Below, in pieces: positions 34,798-43,821 of a DNA stretch of 64,000 nucleotides. Position 1 is the first letter of the stretch, and each line of letters starts with the position of its first letter. The translations under genes were made by a program, and so were the position numbers. The stretch is from Luteimonas rhizosphaerae (GTDB taxonomy: Bacteria; Pseudomonadota; Gammaproteobacteria; Xanthomonadales; Xanthomonadaceae), in NCBI RefSeq assembly GCF_002849595.1, contig NZ_NRQR01000020.1:124001-188000 (forward strand), given 5' to 3'. The notes beneath the pieces were generated by a model, which saw only the letters and a program-made list of their open reading frames with translations, was not told the DNA's origin and made no database searches.

Positions 34798-35415
34798 GGC
34801 GCGCTCCTGGGAATGCGAAAAGATGCCGCGATTGTAGCGGCGCGGGGTCATGCGGTTTCGGGCGGAAGCATGTTGCGACGCAGCAGGCGCGATGGCGATG
34901 ATGCTGTGTACGGCGCGCTGCGAGCCTTCCGAACGATGCCAACCCACGACCGGAAGATGCGCCCTGCAGGAGCGCGCTTGCGCGCGATGGGTGCCGGGGG
35001 CGACGCGCATTCGAGCGCAGTGAGCGCCGAGAGCGCCCTCACCCCTGCCCCTCTCCCCCGAGGGCACGTCGTCCCGCAGGCGGGAGTAGAGGTTCCAAGC
35101 CGAGGCGGTGATGCAGGGGCCCGGCCCTCCGAGACGCGCTTCGCCTGGACACCATCGCGGCCTGAGACCCATCGCGCACCTGACGCGATCGCCTCCTGAC
35201 GCCAACATTCCCCCAGAACCCGGCGCCGCTGTCACCTGCCCTCCCTCGCAGGAGCGCGCTCGCGCGCGACGCTCCGCTCGAGGGGTGTCGATGCGGGTCC
35301 GGGGCTGCAGAAGACCGCACGCAAGGCCGCGGTACCAATGGCGAGCGCGCCCGCCCTTGCCCGCCGTCGACACCGCAGGGCGCAACCTTCGCATTCCGCC
35401 CGGACGAGCATCCCG
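34798..35415. other. REP-rich region upstream of icmF, no gene
   Basis: It holds a REP at 34963-34990 (CTGCAGGAGCGCGCTTGCGC core), a CTCTCCCCCGAGGGCACGTC-type repeat at about 35035-35090 and a REP at 35247-35271. The icmF promoter must lie near 34800-34860. No gene is supported. Confidence 0.6.
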
Positions 35416-35610
35416 ATGACGCCACTCGACAAGCCCCTCAAGCGCGAAGTGCGCATCGGCGACGCGGTCTACTCGCTGACCCTCGATCCCGACGGGCTGA
35501 AGCTGGTGCCCAAGGGCAAGCGCAAGGGACTGGTGCTGCGCTGGACCGATCTGGTCAGCGGCGATGCGGCGCTGGCGACGGCCTTGCAGGCATCGCTCGA
35601 GGCGCCCTGA
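35416..35610 (+). CDS. small hypothetical protein, 64 aa
   Basis: [20 protein letters not shown] is followed by [20 protein letters not shown] and a helical tail [18 protein letters not shown] two-strand, positively charged hairpin plus helix is suggested. No signal or TM is present. Homologous small proteins of this texture are, by impression, common in Xanthomonadaceae with no assigned role. It is flanked by REP clusters on both sides. Confidence 0.6.
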   Translation: MTPLDKPLKREVRIGDAVYSLTLDPDGLKLVPKGKRKGLVLRWTDLVSGDAALATALQASLEAP

Positions 35611-35968
35611 GGCGCGCTGGCGGGCTGCGGCCAGGCGTTCGCGCGCGAGCACGCTCCTACAGAGCAGCCCAGTCGCTTTGTTTGAAGGTCGGCCGATCCG
35701 CGCGCTTGTAGGAGCGCGCTCGCGCGCGAGGGCCCGTCGCGAGGAACTTCGAGGCGGGCACGGGTCAGGCTGTGCGGATGGCGGGCCGTTACGCGGGCAG
35801 TCGGTCTCGCTGGCGGCCGCGGACGGCACGACCAGCCTGGCGGCGTGCCTGCATTGGATGCCCATTAGCGCATTGGCGAGGGAACGCCTTCGCGAGGGAA
35901 CGCTCTCGCGCGCGAGCGCGCTCCTTCAGGGCCGCGCGCGCTTCGTGGAACGCGTACGCCTCTGGCGG
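35611..35968. repeat. REP cluster
   Basis: Three REP copies are visible: TTCGCGCGCGAGCACGCTCC at 35639-35662 (inverted), TGTAGGAGCGCGCTCGCGCG at 35707-35731 (direct) and TCGCGCGCGAGCGCGCTCCT at 35906-35929 (inverted). No gene lies here. Confidence 0.75.
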
Positions 35969-36898
35969 TCAGCAGACCCCGAACGGCAGCGCGCCGGTGG
36001 AGACCACACGCTGGCCGACGGTATCGCCCTGCAGGAAGGCGATCGCATCGGCGACGACGCCCGCATCGTTGGCGATGCGGTGATGGCCCAGGCCGGTGGT
36101 GCTGAGCAGGTGCGCCTGCGGCCAGTAGCGCGCGTAGCGTTCGCCCTCGGCCCAGGGCACGTCGCGGTCTTCCAGGTCGTGCACCACCAGCGCCGGGCGG
36201 GCGATGCGCGGGGCGGTGGCGTGGGCCTGCAGGTCGGCGACCGACTGCGCGGTCATCGCCTCGTAGTCGTCGAAGATCCGCCGGGTCAGGTGCTGGGCCA
36301 GGCCGATGACGCCGGCGAAACGACGGGCGGCGTCGACGGGATCGGCCGCGGGTGCCAGCAGGATGGCCCGCTCGGCCTGCAGGCCACGGCTGAGCGCGAT
36401 GGCCACGGCCGCGCCGCCCAGCGAATGCCCGACCACGCCCGCGAGCGGGCCCAGGTGCGCGGCCACGGCCTGCACGCCCGCGACGAACATCGGCAGGTTG
36501 GCGCGGCGGCCGCTGCTGCGGCCATGCGCCGTCTGGTCGAACGCGACGACCGCATAGCCGGCGCGCTGCAGCGGCGCCACCCACGGCAGGAAGCGCAGGC
36601 CGTAGCTCGACCAGCCGTGGGCCAGCAGCACGCAGGGCTGGGTGTCGGGATCGCCCCAGGTGTAGACGGTCAGCTGCTCGCGACCGAGCGGCAGGCGATG
36701 GATGCGCGCGCCGCCGGTGTCGGCATTGCGGGCACGTTCGCGCGAGGCCGGCATCGGCGTGCCGAAGAGGTCGAACGCACGGTGCAGCGTGCCCGCGGGC
36801 GCCAGCCAGCTGCCCAGCCGGAAGCGCCAGCGCAGCAGCGCGAGCCCGGCATGGTTTCGAACGGTCGTGCTATTTGAGGACGCGGCGGCGGTGGCCAT
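35969..36898 (-). CDS. alpha/beta-fold hydrolase
   Basis: 309 residues from ATG 36898. The hydrolase core starts near residue 75 (EQLTVYTWGDPDTQPCVLLA, HGWSSYGLRF for the oxyanion region). The nucleophile elbow is GVVGHSLGGAAVAIAL near 150, the acid probably lies in HDLEDRDVPW, and the His in TTGLGHHRIAND. The N-terminal 60 residues are helical and basic without a signal peptide. It starts 16 bases after the TetR stop on the same strand, so the two form an operon and the regulator may respond to the hydrolase's substrate. Confidence 0.88.
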   Translation of the reverse strand: MATAAASSNSTTVRNHAGLALLRWRFRLGSWLAPAGTLHRAFDLFGTPMPASRERARNADTGGARIHRLPLGREQLTVYTWGDPDTQPCVLLAHGWSSYGLRFLPWVAPLQRAGYAVVAFDQTAHGRSSGRRANLPMFVAGVQAVAAHLGPLAGVVGHSLGGAAVAIALSRGLQAERAILLAPAADPVDAARRFAGVIGLAQHLTRRIFDDYEAMTAQSVADLQAHATAPRIARPALVVHDLEDRDVPWAEGERYARYWPQAHLLSTTGLGHHRIANDAGVVADAIAFLQGDTVGQRVVSTGALPFGVC

Positions 36899-36914
36899 GG
36901 CGGGTTCCAGGGGA

Positions 36915-37562
36915 TCAGGCGGTGGGAGACGGGTTGGACGCGGGCCCGGATGCGGGGCCGTTGCCGGCGCCATAGGACGCGAGCAACCGGTCGAGCGACC
37001 GCAGCGCGAGCTGGCGCGCGTGGTCGGGGTCGTACAGGCGGGCGGTGTGCAGCCCCTCGGTGACGGCGAAGATCTCGAAGGCGAGCAGCATGGGATCGGT
37101 CGACGGGGCCAGCTCGCCGGCGTCGACGCACATGCCGATGGCCTTCGCCAGTTGCTGGCGCCAGTGCTGCAGCCAGCGCACGGTGCGCTCGCGCAACGCG
37201 CCGGGGCGCGCGTCGTATTCGTTGGCCGCGCCGAGCATCACGCAGCCGTCGGGGTTGTCCAGCACCCACTGGAACCAGCCCTCGGCGATTGCGCGCAGGC
37301 GCGGCAGGCCACGCGGCCGGGCCAGCGCCGGCGCGACGACCACCTCGGCGAAGCGAGCGGCGGTCCAGTCGAGCACGCTGAGCTGCAGGTCCTCGCGCGA
37401 GCCGAAATGGGCGAAGACCCCGCTCTTGGACATGCCGGCGGCGCCGGCCAGATCGCCGATCGACAGGCCTTCGAGGCCCTGGCGCGAGGCGATGGCATAG
37501 GCGCGCTCGACGATCATCTCGCGGGTCGCGCAGCCTTTGCTGGTGGCGGGCACAGGGGTCAT
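36915..37562 (-). CDS. TetR-family transcriptional regulator
   Basis: 215 residues. The N-terminal HTH is at about residues 15-60 (IVERAYAIASRQGLEGLSIG, LAGAAGMSKSGVFAHFGSRE), the canonical TetR fold. The C-terminal ligand domain is helical (FAEVVVAPALARP, WVLDNPDGCVMLGAANEYD), recalling TetR proteins of fatty-acid or aromatic degradation. A perfect 12-bp palindrome and a -10-like TATTTA lie directly upstream, the latter 7 bases from ATG, so the transcript may be leaderless and autorepressed. It is operonic with the alpha/beta hydrolase. Confidence 0.92.
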   Translation of the reverse strand: MTPVPATSKGCATREMIVERAYAIASRQGLEGLSIGDLAGAAGMSKSGVFAHFGSREDLQLSVLDWTAARFAEVVVAPALARPRGLPRLRAIAEGWFQWVLDNPDGCVMLGAANEYDARPGALRERTVRWLQHWRQQLAKAIGMCVDAGELAPSTDPMLLAFEIFAVTEGLHTARLYDPDHARQLALRSLDRLLASYGAGNGPASGPASNPSPTA

Positions 37563-37577
37563 GCGGGGATAAATAGC

Positions 37578-37589
37578 ACGAACGTTCGT
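37578..37589. promoter_or_regulatory. TetR operator palindrome
   Basis: ACGAACGTTCGT is a perfect 12-bp palindrome 16 bases upstream of the TetR start codon and just upstream of TATTTA (minus strand). Position and symmetry fit the autoregulatory operator of this repressor, a well-known half-site type (CGAACGTTCG) among TetR proteins. Binding is inferred. Confidence 0.7.
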
Positions 37590-37680
37590 ATTTTCAAACC
37601 GGTGTGGCGCCACCCTTTCCCGGCGTCTACCGGCACCCCGCATTTCAGCTCGGTCCCGCTGACCCGGTCGCACCCCGGGC

Positions 37681-39744
37681 TCACCGCCCGGCCGGCGTGT
37701 CCAGCGCCTCGCGCAGGCGCAGACGGCAGTCCTGCAGTCCGGATTCCGACCGGTGGATGCGCACCGGGGCGCCGGTGCTGCGCTCGCCGAGGATCCGGCA
37801 CAGCGTGGCCTGCAGCGTGTCGGGGTCGTCGTCGAAGGCGCCGTGCGTGGTCGCGGTGCTGCCGTTGGCGGCATGCGCCGGCGGTTCGGGCACCGGGGCC
37901 TGGATCCAGTCGAGCCGGCCGGTCGCCAGCAGGTCGCGGATGCCGCCGTTGGCTTCGATGAAGCGCGCCATGCCCAGCAGCGGCGTGCCGTGGCGCTGGT
38001 CGGCGCGGACCCAGCTGCGGGCCTTCTCCTCGAACGCGTGGGCGACGAGGTACAGCAGCGACTTGTTGTAGACGCGGGCGCAGTGGTCGTCCTGTTCGGC
38101 GCGATCGGTCAGCGTGAACAGCGCGCCGTGCCCGATGCGGCCCTCGGCCAGTGCCGGCGCGAAGGTCTGCTCGAACAGCGTCATCGTCATCGCCGGCGCC
38201 CACAGGTTGAGGCTGGCGATCGTCGTGCCGATGCCCTGCATGCCGGCCGCCGGGCCGCCGGGCACCACGCCGTTGGCGGTCAGCAACTGGGCCAGCGGCG
38301 CGAGCAGGGCCGAGCCGGCGCTGTGGCCGACAAGGTGCAGCTCGACGGTCGGATCGGCGCGCATCCACTCGCCCAGCAGCCGCGCGACGTGCGCGGCGCC
38401 GCCGGCTTCGGTCAGCGTGTCGCCGCGGCGTTCGATGGCGGTCGTCGCCAGGCGCGCGTTCTCCTTCATCTCTTCCCAGAGCGCGCGGCCGCCGAGCGCG
38501 CGGGCCAGCGGTTCGACGGTGTCGTCGATGCGGTCGAGCAGCAGGCCCTTGGCCTTGTCCATCAGGCCTTCGCTGCGCGGGCGCACGGCATCGCGCAACA
38601 GGTTGCCGAGCGTGCTCCAGAAATCGGTCTTCCAGACGAAGCACAGCGGGTAGACCTGCTGCGGCAGCATCAGCTCGCGCAGGTCGGCGACGCGCTGGAT
38701 CGCGGCCTGTTCGGGCACCAGGCCGCCGTGGGCGTAGAGCATCACGCGCTTGACCGGCCAGTCGCGGGTGATGCGCGGCAGATCCTCGCGCACCAGGTTG
38801 CGCAGGTCGTTCTGGTCCAGGCCGAACCGGCCGGTGCCGCGCAGCCGGCCGTCGTTGCCGAGGCTGACGACGTGCGGCCGCAGGTCGGCCTGCGAATAGC
38901 CGTTCGACTGGCGCGCCAGCGCGGAATTGCTGGCGGCCGCGCCCTGCACACGCTGCAGCCGCACCGGCACCGCGAGCCGCGCGACCCACACGTCGGTACC
39001 GCGCTGCAGCCACTCGTCGTAGCTGACGTAACCGAAGCCCTTGCGGCCCCAGCGCGTGCCCCAGGAGTTCTGGAGCCAGAAGCCGTCGCGGTCGTAACCG
39101 ACGATGGCGTAGGCGTGGTAGCCACTGACGGGTTGTTCGTTCCACGGAATGACGCCGTCGGCGGGCGGGTCCAGCCAGTCGTCGTGCACGGCGCTGGACG
39201 CGTACAGCACGCCGACTTCGGAAAACGCCGCGTGCATCGCGACCAGGTCCTTGTGGTTGACGCGGTAATAGGCGCCGAGCGGATGTTCCTGCGCGGCGCG
39301 TGCGCGTTCCTCGGTGTAGAGCTGGTCGAGCGGGCCGCCGGTCGCCGGCCAGCAGTCCTCGGCGCAGACGCCGTGGCGATGCCAGCCCTTCATCGCGCCG
39401 CGGCAGCTCGAGCCGTCGTAGTCCTCGCCTTCCCACTCGTCGTAGCGGCGGGCCATGTCGTAGAGCATCCGCGTGCTGACGCGCGCGCGGACCGCGTCGG
39501 GCGTGCGCCGGCGCAGCAGGGTGTGGGCGACGGTCGCCAGGCCGAACGCGGTGCAGGCGCCCTCGCCGCCCTGGTCGAGCACCGGCACGCGCAGCGCGGT
39601 GAAGCGCGACAGCGGCATCTCCGCGGGCACGTCGACGAGGGTGGGATCGAACATGCGGTCGCGGAAATCGGCGGTATCGGGCCGCGCGTCCAGCAGGCGC
39701 GACACGCGGGCGGGCGCGTGTCCGTTGGTCTTCTTCCTGGCCAT
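37681..39744 (-). CDS. papain-like (C1) peptidase fused to a lipase-like domain
   Basis: 687 residues, with AGGAG upstream of ATG 39744. Residues about 20-280 are a C1A-type cysteine peptidase: VPVLDQGGEGACTAFGLATV (oxyanion Gln58, Cys64), SGYHAYAIVGYDRDG (His) and WLQNSWGTRWGRKGFGYV (Asn). From about 320 an alpha/beta-hydrolase-like region follows: KRVMLYAHGGLVPEQAA, VELHLVGHSAGSALLAPLAQ with a G-x-S-x-G nucleophile, and later DRAEQDDHCARVYNKSLLY. No signal peptide is seen. A protease-lipase two-enzyme fusion is unusual, and such architecture would fit an effector or degradative enzyme, but no secretion marker is present. Confidence 0.8.
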   Translation of the reverse strand: MARKKTNGHAPARVSRLLDARPDTADFRDRMFDPTLVDVPAEMPLSRFTALRVPVLDQGGEGACTAFGLATVAHTLLRRRTPDAVRARVSTRMLYDMARRYDEWEGEDYDGSSCRGAMKGWHRHGVCAEDCWPATGGPLDQLYTEERARAAQEHPLGAYYRVNHKDLVAMHAAFSEVGVLYASSAVHDDWLDPPADGVIPWNEQPVSGYHAYAIVGYDRDGFWLQNSWGTRWGRKGFGYVSYDEWLQRGTDVWVARLAVPVRLQRVQGAAASNSALARQSNGYSQADLRPHVVSLGNDGRLRGTGRFGLDQNDLRNLVREDLPRITRDWPVKRVMLYAHGGLVPEQAAIQRVADLRELMLPQQVYPLCFVWKTDFWSTLGNLLRDAVRPRSEGLMDKAKGLLLDRIDDTVEPLARALGGRALWEEMKENARLATTAIERRGDTLTEAGGAAHVARLLGEWMRADPTVELHLVGHSAGSALLAPLAQLLTANGVVPGGPAAGMQGIGTTIASLNLWAPAMTMTLFEQTFAPALAEGRIGHGALFTLTDRAEQDDHCARVYNKSLLYLVAHAFEEKARSWVRADQRHGTPLLGMARFIEANGGIRDLLATGRLDWIQAPVPEPPAHAANGSTATTHGAFDDDPDTLQATLCRILGERSTGAPVRIHRSESGLQDCRLRLREALDTPAGR

Positions 39745-39934
39745 GGGGATCTCCTGTCGCTGTGCCTCAACGCGCCCGGCGCCGTGCGCCGGACAACCGG
39801 TGGATCCCCCGGTGCCGAGTCTGCACCCGGACGATGTCGCGGCGTGAGACACCGCGCCCGCCCGCGGCGCCGGCGATTCTGCGATGCTTGCGCCCGGCCC
39901 GCGCCCGGCGCGGGGCATGGCATCCAGGGGCACC

Positions 39935-41500
39935 ATGAAGAAGCGGGTCAAGAAAATCCTCGGCTGGGGCGTGTTCACGCTGCTGGTCATGGCGGTGAGC
40001 AGCGTGTTCCTCGCCGATCACCTGATGCCGCCGGCCACCGGCCTGCCGAGCTACGCGCTGTCGGTCGAAGCGGACGCGACCCCACTGGACCGCGAGCTGG
40101 CGCCGCTGCTGGCGCGCCATCCCGGCCAGACCGGCGCGATCCTGCTGCCCGACGGCATCGACGCCTACGCGGCGCGGGCACTGTCCGCGCGCCAGGCCGG
40201 CCGCAGCCTCGACCTGCAGTACTACATCTGGCACGACGACCTGACCGGCCGCATGCTGGCCAACGAAGCCTGGGAAGCCGCCGAGCGCGGCGTGCGCGTG
40301 CGCATGCTGCTCGACGACATGGGCATCGGCACGATGGACGCGACGCTGCTGACGCTCGATTCGCACCCCAACATCGAGCTGCGCGTCTACAACCCGTTCC
40401 GCAACCGCAGCGGCGTGATGCGCGTGCTGGAGATGGTGCAGCGCGCCTGGGGCATCAACCACCGCATGCACAACAAGGCGTGGATCGCCGATGGCCGCGT
40501 GGCCGTGGTCGGCGGCCGCAACATCGGCGTCGAATATTTCAGCGCGGCCGAGGACACCAATTTCCACGACCTGGACGTGATGGTGTTCGGCCCGACGGTC
40601 GTCGACGCCAGCCGCATCTTCGACAGGTTCTGGAACAGCGAGGCAGTCGTGCCGATCGCCGGCCTCAACCGCAAGCCGAAGACCACGATCCGCGACATGC
40701 TGGCGCAGATCCAGGAAGAAGCGGAAAGCCCGGAAGCGCGCCGCTATCTGGACGCCGTCGACATGTCGGCCAGCGTGCGCCGCTATGCGACCGGGGAACT
40801 GTCGCCGTTCTGGACCGATTCGCTGCGCATCGTGTCCGACCCGCCGGCCAAATGGCGCGACGACACCGGCGAGGATTTGCTGGTGCCGGAGCTGTTCGAG
40901 ACGATCGATTCCGCGCAGCGCTCGGCGTTGCTGATCTCGCCCTATTTCGTGCCCGGCACCGACGGCACCGAGTGGCTGTCGGGCCTGTCGCGCGACCGCA
41001 AGGTGCAGGTCGCGGTGGTGACCAATTCGCTCGCGGCCAACGACGTGCTGGCCGTGCACGGCGGCTATGCGCGCTACCGCGTGCCGCTGCTCGAGGCCGA
41101 CGTGCGCCTGTACGAGATCCGCAGCCAGGCCGATGCCAAGGCCGAAAGCAGCCTGTTCGGCAGCAGCGGCGCGAGCCTGCACACCAAGGCCTTCCTGGTC
41201 GATGGCCGCCGCGGGTTCATCGGCTCGTTCAACATGGATCCGCGCTCGATCAACCTCAACACGGAAATGGGGCTGCTGTTCGACGATCCGGCGCTGGGCG
41301 CGGCGCTGTTCTCGGAATACCAGCACCTGATCGCGCCGGGCATGAGCTACTGGGTCTACCGCAACAGCGCAGGCGAGCTGCGCTGGCTGGACCGCACGAC
41401 GACGCCGCCGACGGTCGTCGCGAAGGAACCCGACAGCACCGCCACCCAGCGCGGCATGGCGACCGTGCTGCGCTGGCTGCCGATCGAATCCCAGCTCTGA
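39935..41500 (+). CDS. phospholipase D family protein (cardiolipin synthase C-like)
   Basis: 521 residues from ATG 39935. An N-terminal membrane anchor GWGVFTLLVMAVSSVFLAD (about 10-28) is followed by two PLD domains. The first HKD motif is HRMHNKAWIADGRVAVVGGR near 185 and the second SLHTKAFLVDGRRGFIGSFN near 425. ARQAGRSLDLQYYIWHDDLT and LLDDMGIGTMD match the YmdC/ClsC type. Such enzymes transfer phosphatidyl groups or cleave phosphodiesters at the inner membrane. There is no partner gene (the ClsC partner YmdB is absent here). Confidence 0.87.
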   Translation: MKKRVKKILGWGVFTLLVMAVSSVFLADHLMPPATGLPSYALSVEADATPLDRELAPLLARHPGQTGAILLPDGIDAYAARALSARQAGRSLDLQYYIWHDDLTGRMLANEAWEAAERGVRVRMLLDDMGIGTMDATLLTLDSHPNIELRVYNPFRNRSGVMRVLEMVQRAWGINHRMHNKAWIADGRVAVVGGRNIGVEYFSAAEDTNFHDLDVMVFGPTVVDASRIFDRFWNSEAVVPIAGLNRKPKTTIRDMLAQIQEEAESPEARRYLDAVDMSASVRRYATGELSPFWTDSLRIVSDPPAKWRDDTGEDLLVPELFETIDSAQRSALLISPYFVPGTDGTEWLSGLSRDRKVQVAVVTNSLAANDVLAVHGGYARYRVPLLEADVRLYEIRSQADAKAESSLFGSSGASLHTKAFLVDGRRGFIGSFNMDPRSINLNTEMGLLFDDPALGAALFSEYQHLIAPGMSYWVYRNSAGELRWLDRTTTPPTVVAKEPDSTATQRGMATVLRWLPIESQL

Positions 41501-41773
41501 ACGGTGCAGCGGTGGACATCGCGCATTGATGCGGCGCAGCACCGTTTCGCCGCCACACACAAACCGTATTCAGCGCGTTAAGCCATTGAGCGGGCAGCGG
41601 GTTTCCGGCGTTGGTTGCGTCTTCAACCAATTCCGCGGCGAGGGGCGTAAAATGCCGCGCTTCACGCCAGCGGCCCTGCCGGCACCGCGGTCCCGACGAC
41701 CTCCCGCCCCAGCCTCCTTGCCGCCTTCCTGCCACCACACGCGCCGGGCCTTCGCCCGTGACGGAGCTTTGTC

Positions 41774-42874
41774 ATGATTTTCGAACACCTCGATACCTAC
41801 GGCCATGAGCAGATCGTGTTCTGCCACAACAAGGACGTGGGTCTGAAGGCGATCATCGCGATCCACAACACCGTGCTGGGCCCTGCGCTCGGCGGCACGC
41901 GCATGTGGCCGTACGCGTCGGAACAGGAAGCGCTCAACGACGTGCTGCGCCTGTCGCGCGGCATGACCTACAAGAACGCGGTCGCGGGCCTGAACATTGG
42001 CGGCGGCAAGGCCGTCATCATCGGCGACCCGGCGACGGACAAGTCCGAGGGCCTGTTCCGCGCGTTCGGCCAGTTCGTCGAATCGCTGGGCGGCCGCTAC
42101 ATCACCGCCGAGGACGTCGGCATCGACGTCAACGACATGGAATTCGTCTACCGCGAAACCCAGTTCGTCACCGGCGTGCACCAGGTGCACGGCGGCTCGG
42201 GCGATCCGTCGCCGTTCACCGCCTACGGCACGATGCAGGGCCTGCTGGCCGCGCTGAACCGCAAGTTCGGCAACGAGGAAGTCGGCAACTACAGCTACGC
42301 CGTGCAGGGCCTGGGCCACGTCGGCATCGAGTTCGTCAAGCTGCTGAAGGAGCGCGGCGCGAAGATCTACGTGACCGACATCAACAAGGACCGCGTGGCG
42401 CGCGCCGTCGACGAATACGGCGCGATCGCCGTGGGCCTGGACGAGATCTACGACGTCGACGTCGACGTGTACTCGCCGTGCGCGCTCGGCGGCACCGTCA
42501 ACGAGAAGACCCTGCCCCGCCTGAAGGCGAAGATCATCTGCGGCGCGGCCAACAACCAGCTGGCCAACAACGAGATCGGCGACGAAGTCGAGAAGCGCGG
42601 CATCCTCTACGCGCCCGACTACGCGGTCAACGCGGGCGGCGTGATGAACGTGTCGCTGGAGATCGACGGCTACAACCGCGAGCGCGCGATGCGCATGATG
42701 CGGACGCTCTACCACAACCTCACGCGCATCTTCGAGATCGCCGAACGCGATGGCATTCCGACCTACCGCGCGGCCGATCGCCTGGCCGAGGAGCGCATCG
42801 ACATCATGGGCAAGCTGAAGCTGCCGCTGGGCCGGGTGCAGCCGCGTTTCCAGGGTCGCGTGCGCGGCAGCTGA
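41774..42874 (+). CDS. ldh: leucine dehydrogenase (Glu/Leu/Phe/Val dehydrogenase family)
   Basis: 366 residues, the typical Leu/Val dehydrogenase length. The catalytic lysine lies in VAGLNIGGGKAVIIGDP near 72-88, with LGPALGGTRMWPY upstream and the NAD-binding motif YAVQGLGHVGIEFVKLL near 175-191. YAPDYAVNAGGVMNV is the conserved C-terminal signature. It oxidatively deaminates leucine, valine and isoleucine to their keto acids and so feeds the branched-chain pathway whose later steps (ivd, liuB, liuCDE) lie downstream in this window. A perfect terminator follows. Confidence 0.93.
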   Translation: MIFEHLDTYGHEQIVFCHNKDVGLKAIIAIHNTVLGPALGGTRMWPYASEQEALNDVLRLSRGMTYKNAVAGLNIGGGKAVIIGDPATDKSEGLFRAFGQFVESLGGRYITAEDVGIDVNDMEFVYRETQFVTGVHQVHGGSGDPSPFTAYGTMQGLLAALNRKFGNEEVGNYSYAVQGLGHVGIEFVKLLKERGAKIYVTDINKDRVARAVDEYGAIAVGLDEIYDVDVDVYSPCALGGTVNEKTLPRLKAKIICGAANNQLANNEIGDEVEKRGILYAPDYAVNAGGVMNVSLEIDGYNRERAMRMMRTLYHNLTRIFEIAERDGIPTYRAADRLAEERIDIMGKLKLPLGRVQPRFQGRVRGS

Positions 42875-42898
42875 GCCACGTCGAACGTGCGATGGAAC

Positions 42899-42922
42899 AC
42901 GCCGCCTCCGGGCGGCGTTTTT
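42899..42922 (+). terminator. intrinsic terminator after leucine dehydrogenase
   Basis: ACGCCGCC-TCCG-GGCGGCGT forms an 8-bp GC-rich stem with a UUCG-class (TCCG) tetraloop, followed by TTTTC. It lies 24 bases after the stop codon. Confidence 0.85.
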
Positions 42923-43042
42923 CATGGCGGCGACGCGGTTTGCGGGGTCTGGCGGCATCGCGGCGTGCACACCGGGCCCCGCCGGGGCCGGTGTAGGCTG
43001 ACGCGCCGCCGATCCGCGACGGTGCCCACGAGGAGAGTCCCG

Positions 43043-43762
43043 ATGCGTCCATCCCGTTCCCGTCTGCTCGCGCTGGCTGTCGCGACCCTGCTCGCGCCCA
43101 CGCTGGGTCTCGCGCAGGAATACGACTACGACCGCCAGGAGACCTGGCAGTACCCGGCCTCGCTGGGCCAGTCGCCGATCGACATCCAGCACGGCGTCGC
43201 GACCGATGGCGACATGGAAGAAGCCCAGGCGATCGAGCTGCGCGACACCGAGGCGGCATTGCGCGTCGTCGACAACGGCCATGCGGTCGAGGTGGAAGCG
43301 CACGGGCCGGACGCGCTGATCCGCGGCCGCCATTTCGAACTGATGCAGTTCCACTTCCACGCGGCCAGCGAACACACGGTCGACGGCGAGTCGTTTCCGC
43401 TCGAAGGCCATTTCGTGTTCAAGGCGAAGGACGGCCGTCTCGCCGTGGTCGGCGTGATGTACCGCGAAGGCGCCCCCAACAAACTCGCCGGCGAAGTGCT
43501 GGACGCGCTCGGCGATGCCCGCGAGGGCGAGATCGAGCGCGAGGACATCGCGATCATGCTGCCGCGCGACAAGAGCTATCACCACTATCTCGGCTCGCTG
43601 ACCACCCCGCCGCTGACGGAGAACGTCGAGTGGTACGTGCTGGACACGCCGGTGACGCTGTCGGCGGACCAGATCGCCGGCTTCAACGCCCGCTACAGCC
43701 ATAACAACCGCAAGGTGCAGCCGCTCAATGCGCGCCCGCTGATCCACTACGCGGCGCACTGA
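43043..43762 (+). CDS. alpha-class carbonic anhydrase, periplasmic
   Basis: 239 residues with AGGAG upstream of ATG 43043. The signal peptide [18 protein letters not shown] ends near LGLAQ. The alpha-CA core is clear: LGQSPIDIQ, the zinc ligands in [20 protein letters not shown] (two His in FHFH and one in SEHTV), [19 protein letters not shown] and a C-terminal [13 protein letters not shown]. It hydrates CO2 reversibly in the periplasm. It is monocistronic between ldh and the Ivd gene. Confidence 0.95.
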   Translation: MRPSRSRLLALAVATLLAPTLGLAQEYDYDRQETWQYPASLGQSPIDIQHGVATDGDMEEAQAIELRDTEAALRVVDNGHAVEVEAHGPDALIRGRHFELMQFHFHAASEHTVDGESFPLEGHFVFKAKDGRLAVVGVMYREGAPNKLAGEVLDALGDAREGEIEREDIAIMLPRDKSYHHYLGSLTTPPLTENVEWYVLDTPVTLSADQIAGFNARYSHNNRKVQPLNARPLIHYAAH

Positions 43763-43821
43763 CGCGCCTGGCCACGCCGTCGGGTGCGCGCGGGACCGGC
43801 GCGCCCGACGACTGGCCTACA

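Noticed and set aside
31252-35199. 1315-codon open frame on the plus strand
   Set aside because: It is the antisense shadow of icmF, which has full domain structure on the minus strand.
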